Of a stretch of 64,000 nt of DNA, positions 36,974 through 46,940 are shown piece after piece. The notes beneath the pieces were generated by a model, which was given only the letters and a program-made list of their open reading frames with translations, made no database searches and was not told the DNA's origin. Every line of letters begins with the position of its first letter. Position 1 is the stretch's first letter. A program made the translations under genes and the position numbers. The DNA lies in the NCBI RefSeq assembly GCF_006065315.1, contig NZ_CP040749.1, positions 1,116,001 to 1,180,000 of the forward strand. The letters run 5' to 3'. This DNA comes from Aureibaculum algae. GTDB lineage: Bacteria; Bacteroidota; Bacteroidia; Flavobacteriales; Flavobacteriaceae.

Positions 36974-38091
36974 TTATTCAACTTTACTTTCTTTCCTGTT
37001 TTTGCACTTTTTTTAGCTGCTTCTAAAATTTCAACCACAATCATATTGTTTTCTAATGAAGATAAGTCATATGGCGGTAACGTAATTTTATTTCGAACTA
37101 CCGCTTCAAGCATCGAGAAAGGGTCATCATAGGGAGCCAAACGAGATTCTAAAACATTTTTTTGCTCTTCCTCTTTTTCATTTAAACGGTAACGCATTGT
37201 TTTAGCATTGTCATTATATACGTATCCTGTTTTGCCATAGATTTCCATGTCTTTTCTTGACATCGGCCAATTCCACGAAGCTTGAATAATACCTTGCATT
37301 TTAGGATATTGTAAAATAATTGTTGCTTCATCATCTACATTTGGATAGATTTCTGGTTTTATTGTTTGGGTCACTGCGAATACGGCTTCTGGTTTTTTAC
37401 CTTTTGTAAACCATGTAATTAAATTAGCACCGTAACAGCCAAAATCAACCAAGGCACCACCACCGTTAAGCACAGGATCTGTAAGCCATTCTAAAAATTC
37501 TTTATTAATACCAATTTCTTTTGGTCCTTGGTGCCCATCTCGAACTACTATTTTTCTGAGATTACCTATATCACCGTTATCGACCATTTCATAAGCCTTA
37601 TGATTTGTAGCATACCATGTGGTCTCATAATTGGTCAATAAGTGAATATTATGTTTTTTGGCAAGAGCCTCCATTTTTTTCGCATGTTCCATACTTACTG
37701 CCAATGGTTTTTCAACCATTACATGAATACCTAAAGGAGCACAAGTTTCGACTACTTCTAAATGTTCATAAATAGAGCCGAAAGCAGTGACAGCTTCTGG
37801 TTTTGTCGCTTTAATCATGTCTTCCATGGTAGCAAAAACAATATCCATGGAGTATCCAAAATCTTTTGAGTAACGTTCTGCTAGGTCTTTATTGGGCTCT
37901 ACAATTCCGACAATTTTTATATCTCCTTTATCTGGTCTGCTTAAAATCCAACCAACATGACTATGAGATAATCCCACAACGCCTATTTTAAGTGGTTTAG
38001 AATTCGTTTGACCTACTGAAAGGTCCGAATTCAATAAGAAAAATGAAAATATAACTAAGAATGGAGTATTAAAAGAGTTGTTGATTTTCAT
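36970..38091 (-). CDS. Secreted Gfo/Idh/MocA family oxidoreductase
   Basis: A 373-residue protein with an N-terminal signal peptide (MKINNSFNTPFLVIFSFFLL, cleavage near GQTNS). The Rossmann fold starts KIGVVGLSHSHVGWIL and the EKP motif is in HVMVEKPLAVS. The C-terminal domain has GGALVDFGCYGANLITW. Family members are NAD(P)-dependent sugar dehydrogenases; export to the periplasm is unusual for the family but recurrent in Bacteroidota. I use the ATG at 38091, where the signal peptide begins; the open frame continues to 38139 across a terminator hairpin. Confidence 0.88.
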   Translation of the reverse strand: MKINNSFNTPFLVIFSFFLLNSDLSVGQTNSKPLKIGVVGLSHSHVGWILSRPDKGDIKIVGIVEPNKDLAERYSKDFGYSMDIVFATMEDMIKATKPEAVTAFGSIYEHLEVVETCAPLGIHVMVEKPLAVSMEHAKKMEALAKKHNIHLLTNYETTWYATNHKAYEMVDNGDIGNLRKIVVRDGHQGPKEIGINKEFLEWLTDPVLNGGGALVDFGCYGANLITWFTKGKKPEAVFAVTQTIKPEIYPNVDDEATIILQYPKMQGIIQASWNWPMSRKDMEIYGKTGYVYNDNAKTMRYRLNEKEEEQKNVLESRLAPYDDPFSMLEAVVRNKITLPPYDLSSLENNMIVVEILEAAKKSAKTGKKVKLNN

Positions 38092-38123
38092 GCTAAGGGA
38101 ATAAGTTCTTCTCAAATGTAGTG

Positions 38124-38162
38124 AAAAAATAAACCTCATAGGTTTTGAAGCTATGAGGTTAG
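38124..38162 (-). terminator. Rho-independent terminator of the acidic hypothetical gene
   Basis: On the minus strand AACCTCATAG-CTTCAAAA-CCTATGAGGTT is followed by TATTTTTT. It starts 8 bases after the stop of the 38170-38694 gene. The CCTCATAGGTTTT style of stem is a common flavobacterial terminator/repeat. Confidence 0.85.
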
Positions 38163-38169
38163 TAATATT

Positions 38170-38694
38170 TTATCCTAAGAAATCATCGTCAAAATTAATA
38201 TCGTCATCAGGGGCGTAGTCATTATAATTTACGCCAGGAGGATTAAACAATCCCCAACGGTCAATCATATAATTGTTTGGGTCAAAACTTGCCACCCATT
38301 CGGCAAAGATGACGCGGAATTCTTCAATTTCGTTTCTTAGTAACTCTATATAGTCATTGTCTTGGTAGCCACATAGTTGCATGCCAGAGCAACTTGTTAA
38401 AATTTCACGAGCCGATTTTCTTATAATAGCAGCATTTTCCATGCGAATATCATAAACGTTAGCTCCTTCTGCTCCTGCAATTTTTGCCGGAATAATCAAT
38501 GCATTTTCGATGATGTAGGTAGCGTAATTTTCAAGCATTTCACCTTCAGCTTCATCAGCAGTTTCAACATCATCCTTTGAAACTAAACTTCCAATTTTTC
38601 TGCCTAGTAACATAATTTCCCATGCTTTTTTATAGATAGGCATTTTTTCTATTTCCTCGTGAGACTTGTAGTCATCATCGTCGTCTTCAAACAT
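38170..38694 (-). CDS. Acidic conserved hypothetical protein
   Basis: A 174-residue protein I do not recognise beyond its similarity in style to conserved Bacteroidota cytosolic proteins. Both ends are strongly acidic (FEDDDDDY at the start, APDDDINFDDDFLG at the end). The middle is helical (KAWEIMLLGRKIGSLV; YATYIIENALIIPAKIAGA; MENAAIIRKSAREIL) with a Cys pair region SCSGMQLCG. There is no signal peptide or membrane helix. It stands alone with its own terminator. Confidence 0.75.
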   Translation of the reverse strand: MFEDDDDDYKSHEEIEKMPIYKKAWEIMLLGRKIGSLVSKDDVETADEAEGEMLENYATYIIENALIIPAKIAGAEGANVYDIRMENAAIIRKSAREILTSCSGMQLCGYQDNDYIELLRNEIEEFRVIFAEWVASFDPNNYMIDRWGLFNPPGVNYNDYAPDDDINFDDDFLG

Positions 38695-38827
38695 ATTTCC
38701 ACTTATTTTGTATTGTCTTATTATTAACGATAAGAATAGTAACGTAGTATTGGTTAAATGATAATTGTTTTTATAGTATTGATATCAATGGAGTTAGGTC
38801 TTAAATTGTTTTTACGTACACTTTGTG

Positions 38828-38862
38828 ACAATAAAAAAGCCCATCTATTGATGGGCTCTTGT
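38828..38862 (-). terminator. Rho-independent terminator of the cold-shock gene
   Basis: On the minus strand GAGCCCATC-AATA-GATGGGC is followed by TTTTTTATTG. It lies about 30 bases after the csp stop codon. Confidence 0.85.
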
Positions 38863-38891
38863 TTAAAATTTTAACTAGTAATATATATATG

Positions 38892-39083
38892 TTATATAAC
38901 TTTTACATTTACTGCGTTTAAACCTTTTCTTCCTTCTTCTAAATCAAATTCAACTTCATCGCCTTCACGAATTTCATCGATTAATCCAGAAATGTGAACA
39001 AAATGTTCTGTGTTTGAACCTTCTTCAGTTATAAAACCAAAACCTTTGGCATCATTGAAGAATTTAACTGTTCCTTTACTCAT
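38892..39083 (-). CDS. Cold-shock domain protein (CspA family)
   Basis: A 63-residue single cold-shock domain that binds single-stranded RNA/DNA. It begins MSKGTVKFFNDAKGFGFI with the RNP1 motif KGFGFI (13-18); RNP2 is HFVHIS (27-32), with His where Val/Ile is more common. The C-terminal strands EGDEVEFDLEEGRKGLNAVNV close the barrel. It is a monocistronic gene with its own terminator; CspA-type mRNAs are often controlled through their 5' leader, but the leader here (about 40-70 bases) shows no evident structure. Confidence 0.96.
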   Translation of the reverse strand: MSKGTVKFFNDAKGFGFITEEGSNTEHFVHISGLIDEIREGDEVEFDLEEGRKGLNAVNVKVI

Positions 39084-39154
39084 AATTATTTATAATTTAT
39101 TATTAATTACTTAGTAGTAAGCAAATATGGTGCCAAAGAATTGAATAGATTTTT

Positions 39155-40096
39155 TTAGTCCTTAATTCTGAACTCCATAAAGATAGGTAAATGATCTGAA
39201 CCAATATTAGGTCCAGTACCACGATCAATAACGCTAATAGCCTTACTTATCAAAGCATGATCTAAAGTGGTATTTAAGATTGTAAACATTGTTGGCCAAG
39301 TGGGTAGTATACCTAATCCATTTCGCGAATCTCTTAAATTGGTGTTTAATAATAAATCTTGAAAGTGTTTTGAATAAGAAGAGGTATTTAAATCGCCTAT
39401 AACGATTAAATTTTCAGAAAGCTCCTTCGTCTTTTTAGCAAGGTTCTTAAAATGAGCATTACGAATATCAAAGTTTCTTTTACCCATTGGAGGAAAAGGG
39501 TGCGTTGCAATTATGTCTATCGGTTTGTCATCAATTTTTAGGCTAGCTAGAATAGAAGGGACTTTTGATGAATCAAAATTTAAAACTGACATTTCCGATG
39601 CTATCTTACTATAGTATCCAATTCCGAAATTGTCTTTACGAAGTACCCATTTTTTAAAAGTATACTGTTCTGTAATGTCACTTAATGCAGATTTCCATTT
39701 TTGATTATATTCAAGTAAGATGAGAATATCAGGACTCTTCGTTTTTATAAAGTCTATGACTTTTTCAGAATCGTTATTACTTGAAAGTAAATTGATACTG
39801 ACAATTGTTGTTCCTCTCAGCTTATGTATTTCACCAAGCTTACTTGGGAAATAAAGACTGTATATATATGAAGCATTCCATAGGATGAGTAAAAAGGAAA
39901 TAATCCCTATAATTTTACTTTTATTAGAGAATAGGTTTATAACAAAAACTACTAGAAGAAATAGTGAAATTTGTAGTTTAAAATTTGACAGTATATCAAT
40001 AAGCCAATAATTGGGAAAGATGTTTGGCAATATTGATGTCAAGAGTGCAGTTACTATGCCTAGCTTGAGTAAAAAATTAATTATTTTTTTTATCAT
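39155..40096 (-). CDS. Endonuclease/exonuclease/phosphatase family membrane protein
   Basis: A 313-residue protein with three N-terminal membrane helices (about 5-25, 37-57 and 60-80). They are followed by an EEP-fold domain: TIVSINLLSSN, DILILLEYNQKW (catalytic Glu), IDIIATHPFPP, LIVIGDLNTS and, near the C-terminus, LDHALIS...GSDHLPIFMEF (catalytic SDHLP). Such proteins are presumed membrane-bound phosphodiesterases/phosphatases. I take the ATG at 40096 (MIKKIINFLLKLG); an upstream extension would run into the palindromic element starting 14 bases away. Confidence 0.88.
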   Translation of the reverse strand: MIKKIINFLLKLGIVTALLTSILPNIFPNYWLIDILSNFKLQISLFLLVVFVINLFSNKSKIIGIISFLLILWNASYIYSLYFPSKLGEIHKLRGTTIVSINLLSSNNDSEKVIDFIKTKSPDILILLEYNQKWKSALSDITEQYTFKKWVLRKDNFGIGYYSKIASEMSVLNFDSSKVPSILASLKIDDKPIDIIATHPFPPMGKRNFDIRNAHFKNLAKKTKELSENLIVIGDLNTSSYSKHFQDLLLNTNLRDSRNGLGILPTWPTMFTILNTTLDHALISKAISVIDRGTGPNIGSDHLPIFMEFRIKD

Positions 40097-40109
40097 AATA
40101 TAATTTATA

Positions 40110-40278
40110 AACACCCCTAAAAGCGTCGCTCGATAATTTCTAAACAAAATATATTTTGTTCTCATCAGCCCCAATGGAACATTTACTACCAAATTACTTT
40201 AGTATTGTCCCCTTGAGGATTATTAAAATGAAAATATATTTTCATTGAAAATACCGAGTGAAACTCATTAGGGGTGTT
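40110..40278. repeat. 169-bp long-inverted-repeat element (MITE-like)
   Basis: The ends are the perfect inverted repeat AACACCCCTAA / TTAGGGGTGTT. The two arms align with each other over almost their full ~75 bases when one is reversed, including an AAAATATATTTT block in each arm. No ORF is inside. It lies 13 bases upstream of the EEP gene start and before the 3' end of the alpha-2-macroglobulin gene. No certain target-site duplication is seen. Confidence 0.7.
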
Positions 40279-40341
40279 GTTATTTAAACAATTATCCACT
40301 CCAATATTCCCTTCCCTTCGGGGAGGGCTAGGGAGGGAATT

Positions 40342-43300
40342 TTACTTAACATTCACTCTGACCCCTTCACTGTGACTACTAAACTCAGGGGCATACATAC
40401 TTTGTATTGTTGTAATCCCATTAGAGAAATCACCTTTGTTATTGACGCGTAGGTCATATTCAAAAACATAAACACCTTTAGGTAAATAGTCAAAAAAGAA
40501 ATTGGTAGCCGCATCTTTTGTGCTTTCGTAATAGCCTAAATTGTCTTGCCATTTGTATTGTGATAGTACATTTATAGGTTCAAATCCTGCTGCACGCATA
40601 TCTTTCATATGAACAAATTTCATGGTTCTATCTACTTTTAATTCTATACGAACACGAACTAAATCGCCCAATTTTAAATCGGTACCTTCAGTGATAACCG
40701 TAAGCTCTTCACCATGATCCGTATTCTTTTTAAGGAATAACTTTTTAGACAATTGCAATGGTGTTTTGGCTGAGGTTATTTTGTCTAAATCCTCAAAATA
40801 CTGCCAATACAATGCTCCCCAAGCTACACCTTCAGATTTCTTACTTAAGGTCACAGTGGCCATGTCATTTTTTATCTCATCGCCTTTCCAAGAGGTTTTA
40901 AAATACCCCGTTCCGGCTTCTACTTTCGTGTCTTCCAATTGTAAAGGGTCAATCTTTTGATCGCCAATGGTGATGTCTACAAATTCAGTAACCTCTAACC
41001 AATCTGTACCTTGCAGTAGTAAAGCATAAACAGCTTCAGTAGTTGCTTTTGTCGTTTTCCAACGATTCGTTTGTTTATTCTTTAACAACCAGACCTTAAG
41101 TTCGTCAATGGTTTTTATATCACCTTCAACTTCAGTAAATGCTTCAATCAACAAGGCTTGTGTTTCAATTGGAGCTTGATACCAATACCAACTAGCCGTG
41201 TTCTCTTTCCAATACATACCCAGTTCTTGGCTTGATATTGAATTTTCTTTTAGTGAAGCTATTATTTTATTGGCAACTGCCGTTTTATCATTTCTTTTTG
41301 CGACCAATGAAATCATACCTTTGGTATATAAGTTATTTTCTTTCCAAAATTCATAGGCTTGATTGGTAAAATAATCAACAGCCGTTTGAACATTGTTACG
41401 AATGGTAATATCTTTATAAAAACTACGCATATACAAATACTGAATTTGAAAATGATGCGTGTGATTAGATTCCCAGAATTCTTTTTCCAAGCGCTCACCT
41501 TCCGCTTTTGTTTTCGCTCTGGCTTTAATTTTTCTAGCTTGCTTTTTAAGCTTATTAAAATCAGATAAAATCTCGTCATCTAAAAATTTTACGGCTTTAT
41601 TCAGCATTTGTTCAGATTCAGGGTTAGCGACACCTAACTTATTTAAATGTCCAAATCCTGAGGCTATATGTTGTGTAATATATCGATTAGGATATCGTGC
41701 TCCTTTAAACCAAGGAAAACCACCATTGCCCATTTGAACTTGTTCCAATTTACGTAATGCAGAAGCCAATTCGTTTTTCATTTTATTCAAATCGAATAAC
41801 AAAGCAATACGTTTTTTCTGTTCAGTTTCAGATTGAGCATCTCGTAACCAAGGGGTTTCTTGAATAATTAGTGATTTTAATTCTTGGTTTTTTTCTAAAT
41901 TAGATACCAGAGCATCACTGTTTTTCCATTGATTAAATACCTCTTGAATCCGTGGGTTTGAATTGGCAATATGACTAGCCAATGCATTTGAATAGTATCG
42001 AGAAAAAGTTTGCTCTGCACATTCGTAAGGGTATTCCATCAAATAGGGTAATGCCTGAACAGCATACCAAGCTGGGTTTGAAGTTATTTCTAAGGTTAAA
42101 TTGTGATTTTTTAAGCTTGTTGATGTATTGTTTTTCAACTTATCAAGGGTAAACGTTCTGGTTTCATTAGAACGGAGCCATATAGGTAAGCTTTCGGTTA
42201 CCAACATTCTGTTTGACAATACAGGCAATGCATTTTCTTCACCATCGGTAAAATCACCCGCTTTAGCTACTATTTTATATTTAACGGCCTGCACATCAAA
42301 TGGAATTTTTAAGGTCCAGCTTACATTGGCATTTCCTTTAGCATCCACGGTGAAACTTTTGCGATTATCGGCATTGCCTAATTTGGCATCAATAGGTTTA
42401 TCGGTTAATGCATCAAATAATTGTAATTCGCTTATTCCATCTAATGTATTCTCCGTTAAATTGGCAATTTTTGAAGCAAAAATAATGACATCACCTTCAC
42501 GTAGAAAACGTGGTGGATTTGGCATTACCATCAATTCTTTTTGAGTAACGGTTGATAAGCGTGATTGTGCCGTTGCCATATCTTTGGTGTGGGCCAAGAG
42601 GTTCAAATTCCATCGTGTTAAGCTTTCAGGAATGGTAAAATTAAAGCTGATATTACCTTCGGCATCTGTTTTTAAATGTGGATAAAAGAAAGCCGTTTCT
42701 TGTAAGTTTTTGCGAGCTACAATGCCTTTTAAAGGTGATTGGTCATTATTGTTTTCAGGACTTCCTTCTTTGTTTTTTTCTCCATCCTTGTCGCTTTCTA
42801 ATTTAGGACTCATAGCAGGTTGGGCTAAGCTATCTTCCATAGCAGTTTCTTCAACTTCCATATCGTCTTCTATGACATTTATGGAAGCACTTCCTCTAAT
42901 CATCAAAGCTTTATTGGCTGATTTTTTTTCTTTTCGTTGACCGCCATAACCGGTAACAACCACTTCATCTAATGATTGCTCATCAGCTCTTAATCTTATG
43001 TTGTAAATATTATCCCCTTTAATCGTTATTTCAGAAGTGTTATACCCTATAAATGAAAATACCAATATGTCACCTTGCGATGCCTTAATTTTATAATAAC
43101 CATCAAAATCGGTTTGAACTCCAGTAGAAGATCCTTTCACTAACACGTTTACACCAGGTAATACAGCGGAATCATCAGATACTTTACCATAGATATAGCC
43201 TTTCTCTTTATTACTGTCCGTTGACGCTGAAAACATATCAGGAGCATGCTTACTTCTTATTGAATTTAAATAGTTATTATTAAACCAACTATTCGTTAAA

Positions 43301-46300
43301 CTAAATCCAAACCAATTGAGTTGGTCATAGTTTTGATTAGAAAATCCATAATAACTATAATTTTGTTGATCGATATTAAAATTAACATTCCCAAAACTAT
43401 GACTGGCCGTACTTTGGTTGTAATTGTAATAATAGCGTTGGTTAAGTGGACTAAAATACCAATTGTGTGGTCTAAATTCATCTAAAGAGGCGTCATACAT
43501 AGAGGCTAATACTTCAGCTGCTATCTTGTCTTTTTTAGCTCCTTTTATTTTAAAACTCCATGTTTCGTTTTGCCCAGGCTGTAATTTATCTCTAAAGGTT
43601 GTGGTTTCTATAGACAATTCCTTTTTAGGATAAGGCACGTTAATATTTAAATTTCCATTGCTAAATGCATTGTTATTTACCAATTGGTATTGAATTGAAA
43701 AACCACCAAGATCTTCTGGTTTAACAGGTATTGAAATGGTTTTGATTTCATTGGAGAGCTTTACAATTTTAGTGTCGACGATACTATATTTTTTAACAAC
43801 GGTAACGGTTACAGAAATATCTTCTGATGCTGAACCTATTTGTAATTTTACAAATTCGTTAGGTTGGTATTCATTTTTATTTGTTTTAATAAAAAGTAAT
43901 TGCTTGTCAGAAACTACCTTGTCATTCGTGTTAAAAACCTCAAAACGAAACTCATCTCTTACCGCCTGTTTAAATTTATCTTCACTTTCGGCAATAACGA
44001 TATACAACCCTGAAGCCCATTTACTGATGTTCTTCAATTGTAAGTCTTTTTCTTTTTCAGTATTAAAAGTGGTTTCAAAAACTAGTTTTCCTTGTTTCCA
44101 TGTATTCGAATCATTTTCCTTTTGATAGGCTTCATGAGGGAATAATTTTTTAAACGCTTCCTCTGATAATGATTGATAATCTGGTGCTTCCCATGGTCGT
44201 GCTCGCAATACAAATTCAGGGGCAACCAACTTGTAAATTTTCAAATTGCCTTTTGCTGCCACAAACTCTCCATTTAAATTGTTTGATTGTAAATGAATAG
44301 TATGGTTTTTGTCGCTTTTTTCAAGTTTATCGGGCATAGAAATAGAAAGGGTCAACGCATGATAACCTACGTTTACAGTAGTTTCTGTACTTCGTGTTTC
44401 TCCATTAATATCAGTGACATCAGCCATTACCTTATAATTAAAAGTTGGCTGATTACTCGGATCTATTTTAATATCTGGAATAGATTTAAAAGCAATTTTA
44501 TAATTACCACTGGCATCCGTCGTGGTTTCACCATGTGTTATTTCTTGCGATTCTGAATTATAACTATAGTCATTATAATACCACCAACACCATCTAGGAA
44601 ATTGAGCAGTTCTAAACACGCGATAAGTCACTTTAGCGTCGGTTATGGTACTTCCTGCAAACGCATTTGCGGTACCGTTAACTGTTACCGTATCATTAAC
44701 TCTGTACGTTTCTGTTACGGGTTTAAATTCAGTCTCAAATTTGGGACGTTTATATTCTTCTACTGAAAAGTGTGAACTACCATTGAGTGAATTTCCAAAA
44801 TAATAACTAGAAGACGCATAGATATTAAAATTCCCTGTTAATCCCGTGTTTGGCAAGATAAATTCGCCACTAAAAGAACCAAATTCATTGGTTTTAAAAG
44901 TGAGTGATTTTACTTCTTGATAATTAACGTCGTTTAGCTTAACGGTTACTTCTTTTCCGTCAATGGCATGCGATTTGTTGTCTTCAGAAGCTACTGCAAT
45001 ACCTTTAAAATAAACGGTTTGCCCTGGTCTATAAATGCTTCTATCCGTAAATAGAAAGATACGAGCCGATTTATTTTTGTTTATGACAGGTTTATGTGTT
45101 TCAGATAAATAATAGTCGCCAAATGCAGCTTCGTCATTTTTATAGTTTACCGTGATTACAACGTTATTTCTATAGACATTGTTTTTAAAAAACACCTGTC
45201 CGTTTTTATCAGTAGTTAGCGTTCTGTTTATTGCTTTATTATACCTGCCTGTATTGTAATTTTTAATATTTACTCGGGCATCCTTAATAGGTTTACCAGT
45301 GTTTCTATCTACGATTTGATAGATTTTTTTACCCTCTAATGTGTTTTCAATTAAAGCAATATCCGTTACTTGAGTAAATGTGTGTCCATGCGTAAATTGA
45401 TCTGAAATGGTTTCATTTACAGAGGTGAAAATCATATAATTTCCACCTTCTAACTCCGGTAATAAAACCTCTGTAGTGTGCTGAAGATAATCACTTTCAT
45501 TTTTTAATGTACTGTTCCATGTTTTAATAACCTTTAATTTTTTGATAAAAGCTATTTTTTTATCATCCTGATAAATTTCAGAAAACTTTTTATGTTGACT
45601 TTTCGAGATTTTTAATGCTGTAAAGTATAGTTGGTCTGTATTTTTATAAGTAACCAATAGCTTAGCAGGTTTATGTATAAGTGTAAATTTTTCTGCGGTG
45701 ATTTGCAAACTAGGATTTAATATTTGACTTTGTAAACTCTTGCATTTTTCGGCTCCTGTAGATTTTGGAAAAAGAGCCATGGCATCTTCACAAACTTTTA
45801 ACGCCTCTTTACGCTTCCATTGATTGTTGTTGGTTATAGGATCATATGCATTTGCTTGACTGTCTAGAAAAACAGCAATTTTGTAATCAATTTCTGTAAC
45901 TATTTCGTGTTTATTATACCGGTCTTTTAGAGTGTTCAGTGTCTGAAAATAAACAGCATCTTTATTGCTGAATACAGCGTTTGCACGCACAAAGTCCAAA
46001 CGCTCTAAGGTTAATGTAACTAAAGCCGTTGGGGCTTTATCTTTTGCATGAGATAATGTTAAGTTTTTATATAAACGTAAGGCATGTAATTGTTGTGATA
46101 AACTATCCTTAGCATACAATTGATTTTTAGTAAAATCAGTGTTTGGAGCCAATAATTCGGCATTGTCAATTTCAAATTTATAAGCAGGACGTTTTAAATT
46201 ACGTTCATCGGTTTTGTAAAAATCAATGGCTCTATGAGCTAAAAAATCATATAAAGTGGGTCTGTAAACTTTAGAGTTTCCTTGCAGATGTAAAATGGCA

Positions 46301-46827
46301 TTGTAGGCAGTTAAATCTGTTTCTTGTAAGGATATTGAATTGATTAAAGATGCTTGAAAATGATGATGCGTTTCTTCAAAAATAGTTTGTAAGTCCCACG
46401 TTCTAAAATCAAGAGTATCTACCTTCTCTGAAGTATTTGTACGATTGTAAAATTTATATCGGTTTTGTTGGAAATATTGCCAATAGATATCTGCAATTAT
46501 ACTTTCCAAGATGTTCTTTGTAGGAAATTTACTTTCTGTTGCTTCTTTTTTTAGGTTTAAGATGGTATTCAATTGAGCATCTTCCTCCAATGTCAAAGCA
46601 AACTTTGAAATGTAAAGCAAGGTCTTTACCAATTGAGGATCGTTTTTATCCTTTTTAGCTTTTTTATATATTTTTTCAACTTCAGCCAAGGCAGATTTTG
46701 GTAAGCCTTCTAGTTCAAAGGACTCTACTTTATACCATGCCTCTGAATAATTATCATCGGATTGTGCATTGATGATCGTTGTTGAAAATAATAATATCAT
46801 TGTTAGTAGCGTGATTGACTTTTGCAT
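40342..46827 (-). CDS. Alpha-2-macroglobulin family protein with thioester motif and a CarboxypepD-reg-like insert
   Basis: A 2161-residue secreted protein (signal peptide MQKSITLLTMILLFSTTIINAQS). Macroglobulin-type domains fill the first ~1150 residues (bait/MG features such as FLFTDRSIYRPGQTVYFKG and WNWYFSP-like stretches). A SusC-style carboxypeptidase-regulatory-like domain is at ~1209-1290 (GYIYGKVSD...GVNVLVKGSSTGVQTDFDGYY, then LDEVVVTGYG). The canonical A2M domain follows, with the thioester CAEQ (Cys1603-Gln1606) and a toroid domain. Bacterial A2Ms trap proteases in the periplasm. I use the ATG at 46827, at the signal peptide. It is a single gene. Confidence 0.9.
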   Translation of the reverse strand: MQKSITLLTMILLFSTTIINAQSDDNYSEAWYKVESFELEGLPKSALAEVEKIYKKAKKDKNDPQLVKTLLYISKFALTLEEDAQLNTILNLKKEATESKFPTKNILESIIADIYWQYFQQNRYKFYNRTNTSEKVDTLDFRTWDLQTIFEETHHHFQASLINSISLQETDLTAYNAILHLQGNSKVYRPTLYDFLAHRAIDFYKTDERNLKRPAYKFEIDNAELLAPNTDFTKNQLYAKDSLSQQLHALRLYKNLTLSHAKDKAPTALVTLTLERLDFVRANAVFSNKDAVYFQTLNTLKDRYNKHEIVTEIDYKIAVFLDSQANAYDPITNNNQWKRKEALKVCEDAMALFPKSTGAEKCKSLQSQILNPSLQITAEKFTLIHKPAKLLVTYKNTDQLYFTALKISKSQHKKFSEIYQDDKKIAFIKKLKVIKTWNSTLKNESDYLQHTTEVLLPELEGGNYMIFTSVNETISDQFTHGHTFTQVTDIALIENTLEGKKIYQIVDRNTGKPIKDARVNIKNYNTGRYNKAINRTLTTDKNGQVFFKNNVYRNNVVITVNYKNDEAAFGDYYLSETHKPVINKNKSARIFLFTDRSIYRPGQTVYFKGIAVASEDNKSHAIDGKEVTVKLNDVNYQEVKSLTFKTNEFGSFSGEFILPNTGLTGNFNIYASSSYYFGNSLNGSSHFSVEEYKRPKFETEFKPVTETYRVNDTVTVNGTANAFAGSTITDAKVTYRVFRTAQFPRWCWWYYNDYSYNSESQEITHGETTTDASGNYKIAFKSIPDIKIDPSNQPTFNYKVMADVTDINGETRSTETTVNVGYHALTLSISMPDKLEKSDKNHTIHLQSNNLNGEFVAAKGNLKIYKLVAPEFVLRARPWEAPDYQSLSEEAFKKLFPHEAYQKENDSNTWKQGKLVFETTFNTEKEKDLQLKNISKWASGLYIVIAESEDKFKQAVRDEFRFEVFNTNDKVVSDKQLLFIKTNKNEYQPNEFVKLQIGSASEDISVTVTVVKKYSIVDTKIVKLSNEIKTISIPVKPEDLGGFSIQYQLVNNNAFSNGNLNINVPYPKKELSIETTTFRDKLQPGQNETWSFKIKGAKKDKIAAEVLASMYDASLDEFRPHNWYFSPLNQRYYYNYNQSTASHSFGNVNFNIDQQNYSYYGFSNQNYDQLNWFGFSLTNSWFNNNYLNSIRSKHAPDMFSASTDSNKEKGYIYGKVSDDSAVLPGVNVLVKGSSTGVQTDFDGYYKIKASQGDILVFSFIGYNTSEITIKGDNIYNIRLRADEQSLDEVVVTGYGGQRKEKKSANKALMIRGSASINVIEDDMEVEETAMEDSLAQPAMSPKLESDKDGEKNKEGSPENNNDQSPLKGIVARKNLQETAFFYPHLKTDAEGNISFNFTIPESLTRWNLNLLAHTKDMATAQSRLSTVTQKELMVMPNPPRFLREGDVIIFASKIANLTENTLDGISELQLFDALTDKPIDAKLGNADNRKSFTVDAKGNANVSWTLKIPFDVQAVKYKIVAKAGDFTDGEENALPVLSNRMLVTESLPIWLRSNETRTFTLDKLKNNTSTSLKNHNLTLEITSNPAWYAVQALPYLMEYPYECAEQTFSRYYSNALASHIANSNPRIQEVFNQWKNSDALVSNLEKNQELKSLIIQETPWLRDAQSETEQKKRIALLFDLNKMKNELASALRKLEQVQMGNGGFPWFKGARYPNRYITQHIASGFGHLNKLGVANPESEQMLNKAVKFLDDEILSDFNKLKKQARKIKARAKTKAEGERLEKEFWESNHTHHFQIQYLYMRSFYKDITIRNNVQTAVDYFTNQAYEFWKENNLYTKGMISLVAKRNDKTAVANKIIASLKENSISSQELGMYWKENTASWYWYQAPIETQALLIEAFTEVEGDIKTIDELKVWLLKNKQTNRWKTTKATTEAVYALLLQGTDWLEVTEFVDITIGDQKIDPLQLEDTKVEAGTGYFKTSWKGDEIKNDMATVTLSKKSEGVAWGALYWQYFEDLDKITSAKTPLQLSKKLFLKKNTDHGEELTVITEGTDLKLGDLVRVRIELKVDRTMKFVHMKDMRAAGFEPINVLSQYKWQDNLGYYESTKDAATNFFFDYLPKGVYVFEYDLRVNNKGDFSNGITTIQSMYAPEFSSHSEGVRVNVK

Positions 46828-46940
46828 AATTCTTTTATTAGATAACAAATAACGATAGTATAACCTAAAATTACAATTTATATTGAGTAAAGTGGTTGTT
46901 TTGATGAGTAAGACACTAATTTCACTGATTTACACAAACC

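Noticed and set aside
40310..40338. CCCTTCCCTTCGGGGAGGG dyad as a terminator
   Set aside because: It precedes the A2M stop by only a few bases downstream and has no T-run; it is more like a common G/C-rich flavobacterial repeat.
42128..42544. 138-codon plus-strand open frame
   Set aside because: Antisense to the alpha-2-macroglobulin gene, which has its conserved thioester region next to it.
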